A stretch of DNA of 64,000 bases from Rotaria sordida (GCA_905250125.1 CAJNOL010000070.1:1-64000), one strand, 5' to 3'; positions 33,101 to 44,386 are shown, counted from the stretch's first letter. The notes: a model not told the origin generated them from the letters alone. Numbers and translations are program-made.

Positions 33101-33797
33101 ATCATTGGATTTGGATCCGATCAGGTCCAGATACACGTTTTCATGGACCTGCAGCTCTCTAGTGACAGACACTAGTCAGAGACCGTCGCAGGCGATGACA
33201 GACATTGTTGATATACAATCAAAAATTGTATATGAATAACGTCTCGTTGTAATATATGAACTAATTCCTTCTTACATTTGTGGAAGATTATATAAAAGAA
33301 TGGTAAAGAAATGTGTTCCTAAAATAGATAGAATAAAACAATCTCCATGTGATAAGTAACAACAGCTACATCGTGTTTCACATTGTAATTTCGCATAGAT
33401 TATGCTAACAGCTTTTTCTTATTAAATTTATCTATTTAGATTTAAAAAATAATAGTTTAAAAACATTTCCTTTAATAACAAAACTCAATGAAACATTACA
33501 AATTTTATCTCTTCGACGTAATCAAATATGTACAATAGATCAACATTTGATAAATTTCTATCAAAATCTTCATACACTTGAACTTGATCAAAATCCATTA
33601 CATTGTGATTGTCGACTGAAAAGAGATTTTAAACAAATCAAAATAACTGGTCAATGTCAATCACCACCGGAACGACGAAATATTAATTTAAATGAATTAC
33701 CGAATGAACAATTCGCATGTAGTATGATGACTACACCTCAATGTTCATATCTCACAAAATTAATTATTGATAGTGACACAGATACTACAACAATAGT

Positions 33798-33831
<34 letters not shown>

Positions 33832-35993
33832 ACAACAACAAAAACCACTATTGTAACAACTACTGTAATGGATATGTAAGTGACATTTATATCTTTCATA
33901 TTGTAAAAATTCATACTATGTTAAATTTAGTGACGAATATTATTTAAATTATTCATCTAATTTTATTGAGTGATTTTTTAATGGCAATAAAACATATTTC
34001 TACAATTTATTTTTTTCAATGCAAATTCATTTATTCAGATTTTTTTTAAACGCAATTGTAAACTTCTATATAAAACGAAAACTTGTTAAAATACAAAAGT
34101 TTTTGAGATTCATAGTTTTGCTTGACTGAAGAACTGTTCTCGATTGAGAGATGTCACTGAAAAGAAATATGATCTTAAAATGTTTAAAGGTATACACAAT
34201 GTGAAAGATAACACCATTAAATAGATTGATGCTTTATTAAGACAATTTAAAGATGAGTATATGGATAAAAAAACGATTTCGTTTATCCTAAGAATTTTAT
34301 TATTGATTATCGCAACTCATAAATCAAAAATCTATTAATTCTATTCTAAACTTCAGGTGTGTCTCAGGATCTCCAGAATTTGGGAGGAGGTCAATGACGC
34401 TGGATCTTCACTGAAGAAAAACGAAAAATTTTCAAGATTGGAGGGTTCAACCGTCCCCGCTCAGGACACTCCTGCGAAGCCCTTTACCTCAATAGAAGAT
34501 CTCGGATCTTCTTTTATGTCCACATGTCCACATTTTTCAAGGGAGGCTTCTATTGTGTCTGAATTGTTGTCATCATTTTTAATTGAAAGAATTTTTCAAA
34601 AACTAATACAATTTCGGAAGAAATTTTTATGGGTTTTAAAAACTTGAAAATGAGGCATATTTTAATATAAATATATTAAGTAAACTTCTAGTTTTGCGAG
34701 AAATTAATTAATGAATTGGAGTCTTTTGTTGCGGAGAGAGGTTTATGAGAGAAAATCTATACAATTTTAACATTCGTTATTTCTTCTTTAAGTTAAGATA
34801 AAATAGAATCTTTCATTCTATAAACTCCGTTAGTCAAATCTTGAAATAGTTAGTATTATATCTGTAAAAGTCAAAAGAAAGACTAAATCGATTTTAATTA
34901 TTATTATTATTATATTGAAATAGTTTTTCATGACTCTTCTAGAAGATTCCAAATTGATCTATATTAAACTAATATTTTTAGAATTGAAGAACTTGTCGAC
35001 AATATTGATGAACAACAAAATTCATTCACAACAATAACAACAACAATTGATAATTTCTCATTTGAATATATTCGAATAGGTGATTTAACAATAACACCAA
35101 ATATTGATAAATCAAAATTATTAATTCAATGGCAATTACTTCCATCAATAATTGATGAAAATTCAAATGATGAATATCGTCGGGTATATTTAAAAGATCG
35201 TGATATAAGTGGTTTTAAAATAAGTTCAAATTTTCCAATATATAAAATGAGTGAATTACTCGATATTTTACAACGAAATTATACATTAGATTATATTCAA
35301 CAAGGTGAAATATGTCTTTATCTTCTTTATAAAATAAATTATGAAAAATTTTGTAAACAATTACAATTGACATCAACACAAACATTAAAATCATCATTTA
35401 TTATTGATCCAAATCAACAACAACAACAACAAGAACAATCATGGTATATGAATGAACCAACAAAAAGTATTTTTGTTGGTTCAATGTTTGGTATTCTGTT
35501 TATACTTATTCTTCTTACATCTATTATTTTGATGATATCGCGTTGTTCATATTTATCATTTTGTCATTCACGTTCATCAAAATATCATCAAAATAATGAT
35601 TCAAAAAGTGAATCACTTCTTGTTCGTCCAACACCAACAAATACAATTCCGTGGCCAATGCAATCACAACAACATTTTTATCCTCCTCCTCCTCATCATC
35701 AATTAAGACCTGTTAGTTATCAAACAAGTATATCAACTCAATGTACATGTCCAACACATTATCATAGTAGTGGTTCATCATCAACTGATGCTGGTTCATC
35801 ATGTACTCATGGGCAAAATTATCATATTTATCAAGAAATAATAAATGATGATTTGAATACAACAAATATATCGAATAATCATCGAACATGTCGTCCTTTA
35901 AAAATTGATACAAATTCACCACTAACATCATCGACAAATACAACAATGAATTCTGAACAGTGTCAACTATGTTCGCTTAGTGTACTTGTATGA
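30102..35993 (+). CDS. Leucine-rich-repeat single-pass receptor
   Basis: Predicted cell-surface protein with extracellular leucine-rich repeats. Exons 30102-30276, 30342-30932, 32185-32736, 33440-33875 and 34982-35993 give 921 residues. In order: signal peptide (MFIQYVYHTLILIFLKQIISC), a cysteine-containing N-cap, at least a dozen LRRs (LxxLxLSxN pattern, e.g. LERLDLSENRLE, LKILSLKNNYLN), an LRRCT cap with HCDCRLK and two later cysteines, a Thr/Ala-rich linker coded by a CAACAG-type repeat, a region that could be a fibronectin-III-like domain, a transmembrane helix about residues 750-772 (FVGSMFGILFILILLTSIILMI), and a cytoplasmic tail of ~150 residues rich in His, Pro, Ser and Thr. No kinase or TIR domain. 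Three of its four introns are large (1252, 703, 1106 bp). Ligand and pathway are unknown; I cannot name an orthologue. Confidence 0.88.
30933..32184. other. 1.25 kb intron of the LRR receptor gene
   Basis: AT-rich intron with no recognised element. The open frame on the minus strand across 32071-32553 is only a shadow of exon 3. Confidence 0.5.
32737..33439. repeat. Intron with GC-richer repeat insertion
   Basis: About 32790-33215 is richer in G and C than its surroundings. It contains inverted copies of the dispersed motif (gagctcggatccaaac near 32904 and gatttggatccgatc near 33110) and related direct pieces with agtcagaga near 32851 and 33173. This suggests an inserted short element. Confidence 0.45.
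33800..33840 (+). repeat. In-frame CAACAG-type coding repeat
   Basis: About five acagca/acagcaacagca units inside exon 4 of the LRR receptor code for alternating Thr-Ala residues in the linker, so the linker may vary in length between alleles. Confidence 0.85.
33876..34981. other. 1.1 kb intron with a GC-richer island
   Basis: Most is AT-rich intron. 34355-34560 is clearly richer in G/C and open for 96 codons on the plus strand, but the predicted peptide matches no family I know. It may be a fragment of a mobile element. Confidence 0.4.
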
Positions 35994-37434
35994 AGTTTTT
36001 TTTTTGTTTTTTTTTCATATAATAAGAGTATTCAGATTGAAATTGAAATTTCAAATTATTTTTTTTTTCAACATCATGTCACACTGTTGAGAAGATCGAG
36101 AACGAAGATGAGAGAAATGAATTCGATGATGATTTATCTCTTATCTTCATCATCTGTATGTTCTGTGTAACGATACTTTTAAAAAAGATTTTCGTAAGAA
36201 AAAAAACTTTTTCCGTACATAGTTTGTTAGTAGAGTCTGTAGGATTCAAAATTTTTTCTCAAAGATACGCGATACTTTTTTCTGTTTTTTTTTTTGTTTT
36301 CGGTGACTAGCGTATCGTACACATTTCTCACGAGGGAAGGTTCCCAAATGTGACGTGCCGATCAAGTAGTTATTTTACTCATAGATAGACCTTATGACCA
36401 TTAGAATGTCCTAAAAATTTTAGCCTAAAAGAATGTTTTTTTCTGGAGATATTGAGTATCCAAAAAAACGATATGTGTCACAAGAAACGTTCAAGACATC
36501 GCGTGTTGTCAAGATATAATATCTCAAGAACGGATCATTCTTTTGAACTAAAATTTTCAGGACATTCGAAAGACCAGAAGATCTATCTATGGACAAAATT
36601 TCATAATTGAATTTTGATCATATATCCCTTGTCTGAGGTAGAAAATCGGTTGTAACCTGAGAAGAACAACGGATGAGAATGAACCCTTTTAAACTTCTTC
36701 TAGTTTTACTGAGACCTATTTGTGAGCAAAATATCGACTTAATTGACATATCACAGTTCAAAACGTTCCCTCCTCAGAGGACTAAAGTCCGTTGGATTCA
36801 AAATTTTTGAATCCATACCCGACAAGCTCTATTTGTTAGACATATTCCTTAGCTTTATCATTCTATGATCTATACTCATTCTTATTTATCATAACGTACA
36901 ATTATTATCAGAAGAAGCTATATAATGAAAAAATTGACACAATGCCAAAATTAATAATGTTTTACTTTAAAAAGTCTTTTCGAAAACATGCATGAATTGA
37001 TTTTTTTTCTGTGATAGGATATCAGATCGACTTCCATCGTAACTCCACAACGCATTTTTTATACTCAGGTTTTATCCAAATGTTGTCTTGCACATAGTAT
37101 CATTTCATTCTATCGAGTAGCAATGACTCAAAGCAGTATATACGAACAATATCAATTGATCTTAACTATTGTGATTTTTAATAGTTAAGACTTGTAAACA
37201 CGATATCATCATTTGAGATCTATAGGAATTCTGTATGCTTTCAGTTTGTAATAGATTAAGAAACAAAAAAATCTTTTCCAATATAGAAATCAAAAATAAA
37301 TTAATTCATTTGTAAGTTATTTTATAAAAATATTGACAATAATAATGATTACGCATGAGTTTAAGAAAATGACAATCCAACGAATTGAATTAAAAATAAA
37401 AAAAGATTTTTTTTTCTCAATATCTGACAATTTT
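35994..37434. other. Convergent intergenic region (LRR receptor / NAA30)
   Basis: 3' ends of two genes face each other. The region contains the palindrome at 36360-36619 and a short palindrome at about 36782-36815 (ggattcaaaatttttgaatcc). No gene is recognised. Confidence 0.5.
36360..36619. mobile_element. Short imperfect palindrome (~260 bp)
   Basis: Left arm pieces catagatagacc, agaatgtcctaaaaattttag and gagatattgagtatc pair with right arm pieces (reverse complement) in the same order, centred near 36490. No coding capacity. Confidence 0.6.
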
Positions 37435-38106
37435 TCATGTTAACCAAAGTTTGAGTCGATAAGCATCAACACCATTTAAATAATATCGATATAAACGTTT
37501 TTCACGTAAAAAACCTAAATTTTCATAAAGATTTAAAGCTGCATGATTAGTTACTTCAGCTTCAAGTACAATTTCATCACATCCACGTTTAATCATTTCT
37601 CTTATACTCATAAGAACAAGTGTTGATGCAATTTTTTTTCGTCGATAATCCTTCTTAATTGCTAACATTGCTATATAACCACGACGTAAAGTATTTTTAT
37701 GCAGATCTAGTTTTGATACAATGGCACCGATTAAATCATTTGTTTGATGATTTGAACATAAAAAACATAAATCAGGCCAATTATGTATAAAATAACGATA
37801 TGTATATATTGAATATGGTTCCGATAATGTACTACTAATTAAAGACATTATAGATGACATTTGTTTTTCTGATTGATATGAATGAAAATATATATTTGAG
37901 TCTAATTCATTATCAAGTAATAAATTATCAAGTCTTGTTATTAATTCATCATCATTTATTAATTTTATTGAAGATTCAGTTTCATGGTTATCATCATATG
38001 GATAAATATCTTTATTTGATTGTTCATCCATATGATTTATTATAGAAGTATTATTAGATTGTTCAATTTGATGATCGACAACATTAATAGTAGTAATAGA
38101 TTCCAT
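37435..38106 (-). CDS. NAA30: N-alpha-acetyltransferase 30 (NatC catalytic subunit)
   Basis: GNAT-fold enzyme that acetylates the N-terminal Met of proteins starting Met-Leu/Ile/Phe/Trp, working with NAA35 and NAA38. A single exon of 223 residues. The first ~75 residues are acidic and low in conservation. The catalytic domain follows: [18 protein letters not shown] (residues 94-111), [31 protein letters not shown], and the hallmark end [20 protein letters not shown], all strongly like animal NAA30. The acetyl-CoA loop usually follows R/Q-x-x-G-x-G/A; here it reads R155-R-K-K158-I-A160, so the central glycine is replaced by lysine. Lack of introns is unusual among its neighbours. It diverges from the plus-strand gene starting 230 bp away, suggesting a shared promoter region. 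Confidence 0.95.
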   Translation of the reverse strand: MESITTINVVDHQIEQSNNTSIINHMDEQSNKDIYPYDDNHETESSIKLINDDELITRLDNLLLDNELDSNIYFHSYQSEKQMSSIMSLISSTLSEPYSIYTYRYFIHNWPDLCFLCSNHQTNDLIGAIVSKLDLHKNTLRRGYIAMLAIKKDYRRKKIASTLVLMSIREMIKRGCDEIVLEAEVTNHAALNLYENLGFLREKRLYRYYLNGVDAYRLKLWLT

Positions 38107-38336
38107 TTTTTTAAAATAATTTTGAAAAGAAAATAAATAAATAAAATATATATATATATGTATATTATCATATTATGGAATGGCTGAACAGCAGACCATC
38201 CATATGTTGAAATACTTAGTGACATCTACAATTCTGTTATTGACTAGAGGTTATTGATAGAGAAACAACTTTAAACATGATAAAAATTATTTGAGACAGG
38301 GCACGCATATCTTCATCAAGATTTATATTAATATAA
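38107..38336. promoter_or_regulatory. Divergent intergenic region
   Basis: 230 bp between the start codons of NAA30 (-) and the C7orf57-like gene (+). A TA-rich tract at 38146-38161 (atatatatat) is the only visible feature. A bidirectional promoter is an inference from the layout. Confidence 0.4.
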
Positions 38337-38828
38337 ATGTCTAATTCGCGACAAAAGTCTGAAGATAAAGTTCGACATATTCATTCACCATTAAAAAAGA
38401 GTACTCATGAATTAGTAACTGCTCCTCCATTATCACAAATTCCATATCTTAATGGTGTATTCGATGATGAAACAATAAACGATCAACCAAAAATAATATA
38501 TGTTCGAGAAACTGATTCGGATTATATACGTCGATGTAAATTAGGTGGTAGTTCTGATTTACTCGTGTATATTGATCCAGCAACATGTAAAAGTAAAGAA
38601 CCAGTACCATATCCAAGACCACTTTGGTGGGATGCTATGTGTGAACAAATTCCATCATCACCAAATTCCGATAATGATCAACAACAAGAAAAAAAATCAT
38701 CAAAAAGTGAACATGGATTTGGTGCTCCTGATTGGTTTGCTCATGATGAACGTAATCGTTCTCCGAATAAACAACAGAATAAAACTTCAAGAAAATCTCA
38801 ATTGTCGACTTATACCAAAAGGAAATAA
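38337..38828 (+). CDS. Uncharacterised protein, C7orf57-like
   Basis: Intronless frame of 163 residues. The stretch SQIPYLNGVF, then YVRETDSDYIRRCKLGGSSDLL, resembles the conserved N-terminal part of the animal protein family called C7orf57 in human (SQIP, ETDSxYxxxxKxGGxxDLL, later PDW), whose function is not established. A second conserved-looking patch is APDWFAHDERN near residue 130. The rest is charged and low in complexity (Gln/Lys/Ser-rich) with a basic C-terminus, suggesting a mainly disordered protein. Codon use agrees with neighbouring genes. Family assignment is from memory of a short motif and is moderate at best. Confidence 0.6.
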   Translation: MSNSRQKSEDKVRHIHSPLKKSTHELVTAPPLSQIPYLNGVFDDETINDQPKIIYVRETDSDYIRRCKLGGSSDLLVYIDPATCKSKEPVPYPRPLWWDAMCEQIPSSPNSDNDQQQEKKSSKSEHGFGAPDWFAHDERNRSPNKQQNKTSRKSQLSTYTKRK

Positions 38829-39256
38829 TTTATTAGAACATTTAAAAAGAGAAAGGATATTTTTATTTTAAATTTGTTATGAATATTTATCATTTTTTAA
38901 CAAATTTTAAATTAATTCGATAAAATGAAAGAAAGCGTATCAATTATAGAGAGAGTAATTATATAGAAGTAAATGTTGCGTTTATAAATATATTACTATG
39001 AAAATATTTGTTAGAAGTATGAAATAATAAGTGCTTGATTTTAGAAATAAGATATAATCTTTCCAATAAGCACTATAGTAACGATCGAATTCGCGAAATC
39101 ATGATCACTCTAGTGGTTAGAAAACATTTCAAATAATCAATATTCAACAAAATACTTCTAATTATTCGGTATCAATGATTTAAATTATTTGACAACGAAA
39201 ATTGTACTATAATATTGATTTTAGATAAAAATTTCATTTAATGGTGATTTCTTTAA
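38829..39256. other. Intergenic, AT-rich
   Basis: 3' flank of the C7orf57-like gene; nothing recognised. Confidence 0.4.
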
Positions 39257-39352
39257 AGATCCTGGGTAGAGCTCATCGGATCCAAAAATTTCTAGACTGG
39301 GATCCAGTCGACTCCAAAATTTTAGATTCGGATCCGATGGGCTCTACTCCTG
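39257..39352. repeat. Dispersed palindromic repeat, copy at 39.3 kb
   Basis: Starts ggtagagctcatcggatcc and ends ggatccgatgggctctactcc, so its ends are near-perfect inverted copies. The centre carries ggatccaaaaatttc and ctccaaaattttag. The same ~75 bp layout, head to tail, occurs at 59988-60065, and in reverse at 57012-57075. Confidence 0.7.
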
Positions 39353-40693
39353 GTGAAAATCGGAAATAGTAGAAGATCGAGAGTGATTTTTCTAAATTGT
39401 GATATAACTCATGACGACTTCCAGTGAAGAATCTTTTTGAAAAACAAATCAGTAAATATTCTGCTTCCTTCAAATAATTGATAAAATTCAGAAAATAAAT
39501 ACTCATTCAATTTTACATCAAATGATGAGTCAATTTAGCCAATATTGTGCGCTTTTTACTTATGCGACAATCTATTCAAACTATAGTCATATCATAAATT
39601 TACTAAGTATATTTACTTAGGCGTTAACCAAAAATTCTGATCACAGTGTTTAGAATTTTATAAAATAGTTAATATTGAAAGTTTTATTGCATGAATATAT
39701 TTCTTTTAGATAAGTATCGATTAAATTCATTAGTCATGTTTAATAAATTTTTTTAAAAATTGAAACCAAATTTTTATCCAAACTGAAAGAACTAACAAAA
39801 GAAATGAACTGACAGAGGAAGATCTTTCACTCTTTGTATACTATTGAAATGTAACATTCTAGAACATCACATCAGAAAATGTCACACAAGAGAGAGAAAT
39901 GAAAAATGAGAAAAGTTCCAGAATATACCCGAGTGTTGTATAAGGAATAGTCAAACATACGTATAGTCACTATATTATAGACTTTATCTAAGAGAATGTT
40001 AGAATTGAATCCAAGATAGAGTTACTATATACATTATTGTGGACAATGCATTCTAATATGTATTCATGCAATAAAATCCTCGTTATTATCTATTTTATAA
40101 AATTTTAAACATCACAATCAAAACTTTTGGTTAACTCTAAGTATGTTTGATCTCTTTATTTGCGCATGAATATTGTTCATAGTTGATCATTTGAGATATT
40201 GCATATCACATGAGAAAATCATATATTTTACTCGATGAATATATATTATAATGGAAAGCAAAAGTATTACCAGCAATTAAAGCATTTTTATTGACATGTT
40301 TCATTAACAAATATACTTGACATCATCAATCATATAGAATGTCATATAAAATAATCTTAAAACTAGATATCAGGTAGACAAAAGAAATGCTTTAGATGAT
40401 GATGATGTCAATTATTTTTATAGATGAAATGCTTCAATTATCATTCTAAAAAATAAACTTGAAATGTTACAGTTAGGAATCTCTGATTGTTCACGTCAAT
40501 CTCAAGATTGTTCGAATAATTGTGTACTGTACGATCATGCATCGTAGAGACTTTGAGATTATAATCAATAATGTAACTCTATAGTCAATGGCGGGTACAA
40601 ATTTATTTATATTCAAAAAAAATAATATATATATATATATATATTGATAAAAGACATGTTGCTCAGTTTATTATCTATTTCGCCAGCGATACA
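39353..40693. other. Intergenic, 1.3 kb
   Basis: AT-rich with a (TA)n tract at about 40623-40644. No gene or repeat family recognised. Confidence 0.4.
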
Positions 40694-41493
40694 ATGATGA
40701 ACGATAATATTCTATTACGTTTATGGTATATAACTTACTACATATCGAGTCTTCTTATTCCATTCATGATTGTCTTTGGTTTTATCTTCAATCGTTTTAA
40801 TATTTTCAATATGATTTTTGGTATTTTACCATGTATTTTTCAATTTACAATGTTTTTAGGTTTAAAATTACGTAATCATAATGCTCTCTTTATATATTCA
40901 ACGATACTTTTAACAATTGTACATTTTTGCACATTTATTTATTTTTTATATGTAACTCAAACATCAACAAATAATATTCGATACGATCTTGAAAAAGATA
41001 TTTTTACTAATCATACTAAATTGAAATATAATATGCAAATAAAAATTTGTAAGTGATCAAACAATAATTAATCTCGACAAAAAAAAGACACGTATTGAGT
41101 TAATTTATAGACAAATGTTGTCAGTTAGATAGATCATCATTAGATAAAACTTTTTCATATTTTCAACAACATTATCCTAATCATTGTCAGAAAAAAAATC
41201 AGGATAATAATAAAGCATGTTGGCCATTATTTCAATTAATGTCACTTCTAACGAAAATAGTCTATTGGTTAACATGGTTTTTCCTAAGTATTCTACTTAT
41301 TATTGCTTGGATTTATTATCACCGACTAGGAACATTGAGTGAGCAATCACATATACCATCAAGAAAAACTTTACAACAATTATATAGTGAAATTCTTTTG
41401 AAAAATCGTCCATTTAAAATGTTTTTGAGACAAAATAACAACATGCAAATAAATACAATAACAAATGAGAATATTGTGAAAGCATCGACATGA
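40694..41493 (+). CDS. Four-helix membrane protein, tetraspanin-like
   Basis: Two exons, 40694-41048 and 41111-41493, encode 245 residues. Four hydrophobic segments: residues ~9-32 (YYISSLLIPFMIVFGFIF), ~37-58, ~64-89 (STILLTIVHFCTFIYFLYV) and ~180-205 (KIVYWLTWFFLSILLIIAW). Between helices 3 and 4 is a soluble loop of about 85 residues with a CC pair (YKCCQLD, just after the splice junction) and two further cysteines (NHCQ, KACW). This topology and the CC-C-C pattern match tetraspanins, which organise membrane microdomains, but the usual CCG glycine is absent and overall similarity is too weak to be sure. The C-terminal tail is cytosolic and polar. It could instead be a rotifer-specific family. 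Confidence 0.65.
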
Positions 41494-41965
41494 TGAATAT
41501 CATCGAATATTATATAAAAATTTTACTGAAAAACAACAAGTATTAAAATTTTGTTCAATCAATAAACATTGATATGAAAGATTCTTTTTAAAATAAAACG
41601 ATCATTTATAATCCATGTCAAAACAGAAGAATAGTGTTTGTTTTTTTTTTTCCTGTAAATAATTCTGATACAAAAGCAGCTATGTATCTGCGGTTTTCAT
41701 CATGAGAAACAGACGACCGCTATAATATCTTTTCATATCATAGTTATTTATGTCAGGTTACAAGTCTCACAATCAATCGGTTCAATTCGCAGAAGGACTT
41801 AAACTTACACATGGAATATGAATAGAATTTTATTTATAAGGAATGCATTAGACTTTTGTATTCATGATTTAATATGTTACGCAAATTCCATAATTTCTAT
41901 ATTGTTTTATCCAGATGTTTTATATCCTATAATCACGGTCACAAGTGTTTCAAAACACCTTTTAC
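41494..41965. other. Intergenic
   Basis: 3' flank of the tetraspanin-like gene; nothing recognised. Confidence 0.35.
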
Positions 41966-42519
41966 AAAAGTTTTTCAAGTCTGCCAGCAAAAAAAATTAG
42001 GCTCTTAATCATTCTTAATAGAACGGAACGATTCATTTTGTAACAAAATTTACTTTTGTTTGATTCAACGGATATTAATTACATTACATAACTATTCTAC
42101 AACTCTATTTTTCAATCATGATCATCCAACACCCTCGTATATATTGAGTATCATCGTACTAAAGAGTGTCTTAGGAAGAATGAGCCTCTCTATATTTAAA
42201 GCATATCTCTTTTTTAATATCCGTTTCTTCAGATTTTATTTCTTTTTCAAAGACTCATCTTTTAATTGTCTACAAAATCGTGTAATTCTTATTAATGTAA
42301 ATGACATCCATCATTTTACAGGATACATGTCCAACAAACAGTCAAATGTGAATAATTTTGTAAAATAAATTTTTATCTAATTATTTTGGTCACATCATTC
42401 AGTTTTTGTATGGCAGCTTCTATCATCAATCTCATTAAATATTTACTCGCTGTTAATTGTTATCAAAGTTTAATACTAATAATACATTGAAGCCGATTCT
42501 ATATAAACACAGACTTTAA
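41966..42519 (+). repeat. Left arm of a long inverted-repeat pair
   Basis: About 554 bp whose reverse complement recurs at 49202-50090. Clearest match: gaagccgattctatataaacacagacttta at 42489-42518 against its complement at 49202-49231. Others are the stretch reading ILINVNDIHHFT in one frame, and gattcattttgtaac near 42030. By eye, identity is about 75-80% with gaps. Both copies are open over ~50 codons in the same frame, but the peptide is hydrophobic and low in complexity and I do not call it a gene. Confidence 0.7.
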
Positions 42520-42942
42520 GAGAGGATCCACCACAGCACCGACCATAGCTGGCACCTGTCAACAGACCCCTCGATGTGGCGGGAGGCTGCCGGGGACTAG
42601 CCCCCGGCACTTTTTGAGTGTGTCTGCGAAAATTTTCTTGCTATTTGTCTGAGAAATTTTTAGTAGCGCTAAGAGTTCGGATTGAAAGGGCCCGGCTGTC
42701 GCAGAGGTACTTCAGTACGCCTAGAAAATCTTGTTGAAGACCTTTTTTTTTTTGCTCTTCACTTCTGACTTTTGGGAAAATTAGGGGAGCATTTATGAGT
42801 ACTGTCTGCGAAAAATTATTAGCCCCCGGCACTCTTGAAAATAATCGAGAGTCCTGCCGGTCAAATTTTATTTTTTTCTCTCTGTTTGCTAGATCGATAG
42901 AGCATATTATGAAACTAAGAAAATCAAAATATCTTGTTTTGA
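42520..42942. repeat. GC-rich segment with duplicated hairpin motif next to the gap
   Basis: The segment is far richer in G/C than the rest of the window. Agcccccggcact occurs twice (about 42599-42611 and 42821-42833), each near tctgcgaaaa. The first lies in a stem-loop, tgccgggg...ccccggca at about 42588-42609. It ends at the assembly gap, so its full extent is unknown. Confidence 0.55.
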
Positions 42943-43042
42943 NNNNNNNNNNNNNNNNNNNNNNNNNNNNNNNNNNNNNNNNNNNNNNNNNNNNNNNNNN
43001 NNNNNNNNNNNNNNNNNNNNNNNNNNNNNNNNNNNNNNNNNN
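42943..43042. other. Assembly gap (100 N)
   Basis: Exactly 100 N, the conventional size for a gap of unknown length. Coordinates to the right may not reflect true distance. Confidence 0.99.
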
Positions 43043-43260
43043 CTCATTAGAGAATTCATAAAACAATCATGTCTTCAACGTAGGAAGAAAAAGATATGCT
43101 TATGTATTAGATACATTTGTGCAAAGTTTGTACAACTACAAATAAGTGACGAAACATTTCGATTTCTTAGATATCAAGAAACGGTGTATAGAAGTACAAG
43201 TAACGAGAGAAGACAAACAATTACAACAACGGAATTCTAACTACACCATCCAACCATAGA

Positions 43261-44386
43261 TCACGGAATGTGTTTGTTCGGTGATTGTCTGTAAACATTT
43301 ATTGTTTTCTGTTGAACAGTTAGGAAACGAGGGCTGCTGAGATAAAACGGATAGACTTGGTTTCGTCTTGGTCTAATATTCGCTAGCAAATTAATCAATA
43401 TCGACCAAAATTGTTCACGGAATCGTTTCGAGGATGCGCAGTAACAGTAAAATGAACTCTAAAAAATGCAAAAAGCAAGACATGCGTGTGTGTGAGTAAG
43501 CGTTATCCTAACTCACGGAAAAAGCACCATAAAAGTAAATGGTAGAAAACGTGGATGCCACTTGTTCTTGGGCAACACGAGAGGCTGTCTTACCAAGACT
43601 GGTGGTGAGCAGAGCGTATAATTGAATGATCCCATAAGGCGTTACGAACACAATGACAATAACAATATTGTACAGCGACATTCGAATCATTTGTCGAACG
43701 AGAGTAGATGGAGTACGCCGTTGTTGTGCGTTAATCGAGTTCATATTGCGGTAGGCCAGCAGACCGAAGACGGACATCACTGAAACTGGAATGACGACAT
43801 AAAGGCAAAGATTAATAAAATAGAGTTGATATTGGTTATAAGCCACATTCATGGTGTTACATGCTCTAGCGCCTGTAGCTGTCACTACTAGATCTTGGTA
43901 GAAAAAGAAGGGCAACGAATGAAGAAAGCCAAAGGCGAGAATGCCGATCACGATATGACGTGCACATCTGATGTTACTTTTTTGACGTAGGGTGACCGAT
44001 GAAGAAGAGCAAACAAAAATGTCGATTGACTGCACGGCCAGTAGACTGAATGAGATAATATTGTTCGCGGTAATCCAACATCGTCGTAATTTACACCATG
44101 GTCGATTAATGAGAGCCCAATCGATCTGAAAGCCTGCAGCCAGAATACGTGTGCCGAGTCCAACGATCAGAGCACTTAGATCAAGTAAGGCTTTGGTGAG
44201 CATGTAGAGTGAACAAGGATTGTGCTTGTAATAACCTATAGAGATGAAGATGACCACGTTGAGAAAATTACCGAGAATGCCAGTGACGAAGAAGAAAAAT
44301 CCGGATGACTGACTCAGATAGCGCGATACAACTTGCAATTCAGTGATAAACGAAGAGCTACTGCTAACAGTGCTGTTTGATGCCAT
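43261..44386 (-). CDS. Rhodopsin-like seven-helix receptor (GPCR)
   Basis: Orphan class A-type GPCR, probably a peptide receptor in the plasma membrane (inference). Two exons, 44386-43517 and 43458-43261, 355 residues. Seven hydrophobic helices are visible, with GNFLNVVIF in helix 1, the conserved Cys before helix 3 (RPWCKLR), a Cys in extracellular loop 2 (ARACN), and helix 7 STIYFYGAF completed across the splice site by SSFYCYC, followed by amphipathic helix 8 (SSKRFREQFW). The DRY motif is replaced (QSIDIFVCS) and NPxxY is absent, as in many lineage-expanded rotifer receptors. The first in-frame ATG is at 44386; an acceptor-like tttttctag lies at about 44422. G/C content of the coding region is higher than its flanks. 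It lies between the arms of the long inverted repeat. Confidence 0.88.

Noticed and set aside
34357..34647. 96-codon plus-strand frame in a GC-richer island
   Set aside because: It is inside an intron of the LRR receptor gene, matches nothing I know and has no splice partners; a repeat fragment is more likely.
36630..36660. let-7-like string ctgaggtag
   Set aside because: Only the seed-like bases match; the following sequence differs from let-7 and there is no suitable short hairpin.
42060..42368. 102-codon frame and its mirrored counterpart at 49700-49888
   Set aside because: The frames are conserved between the arms of the inverted repeat, but the peptide is hydrophobic and low in complexity and the arms are similar outside the frame too, so coding is not supported.
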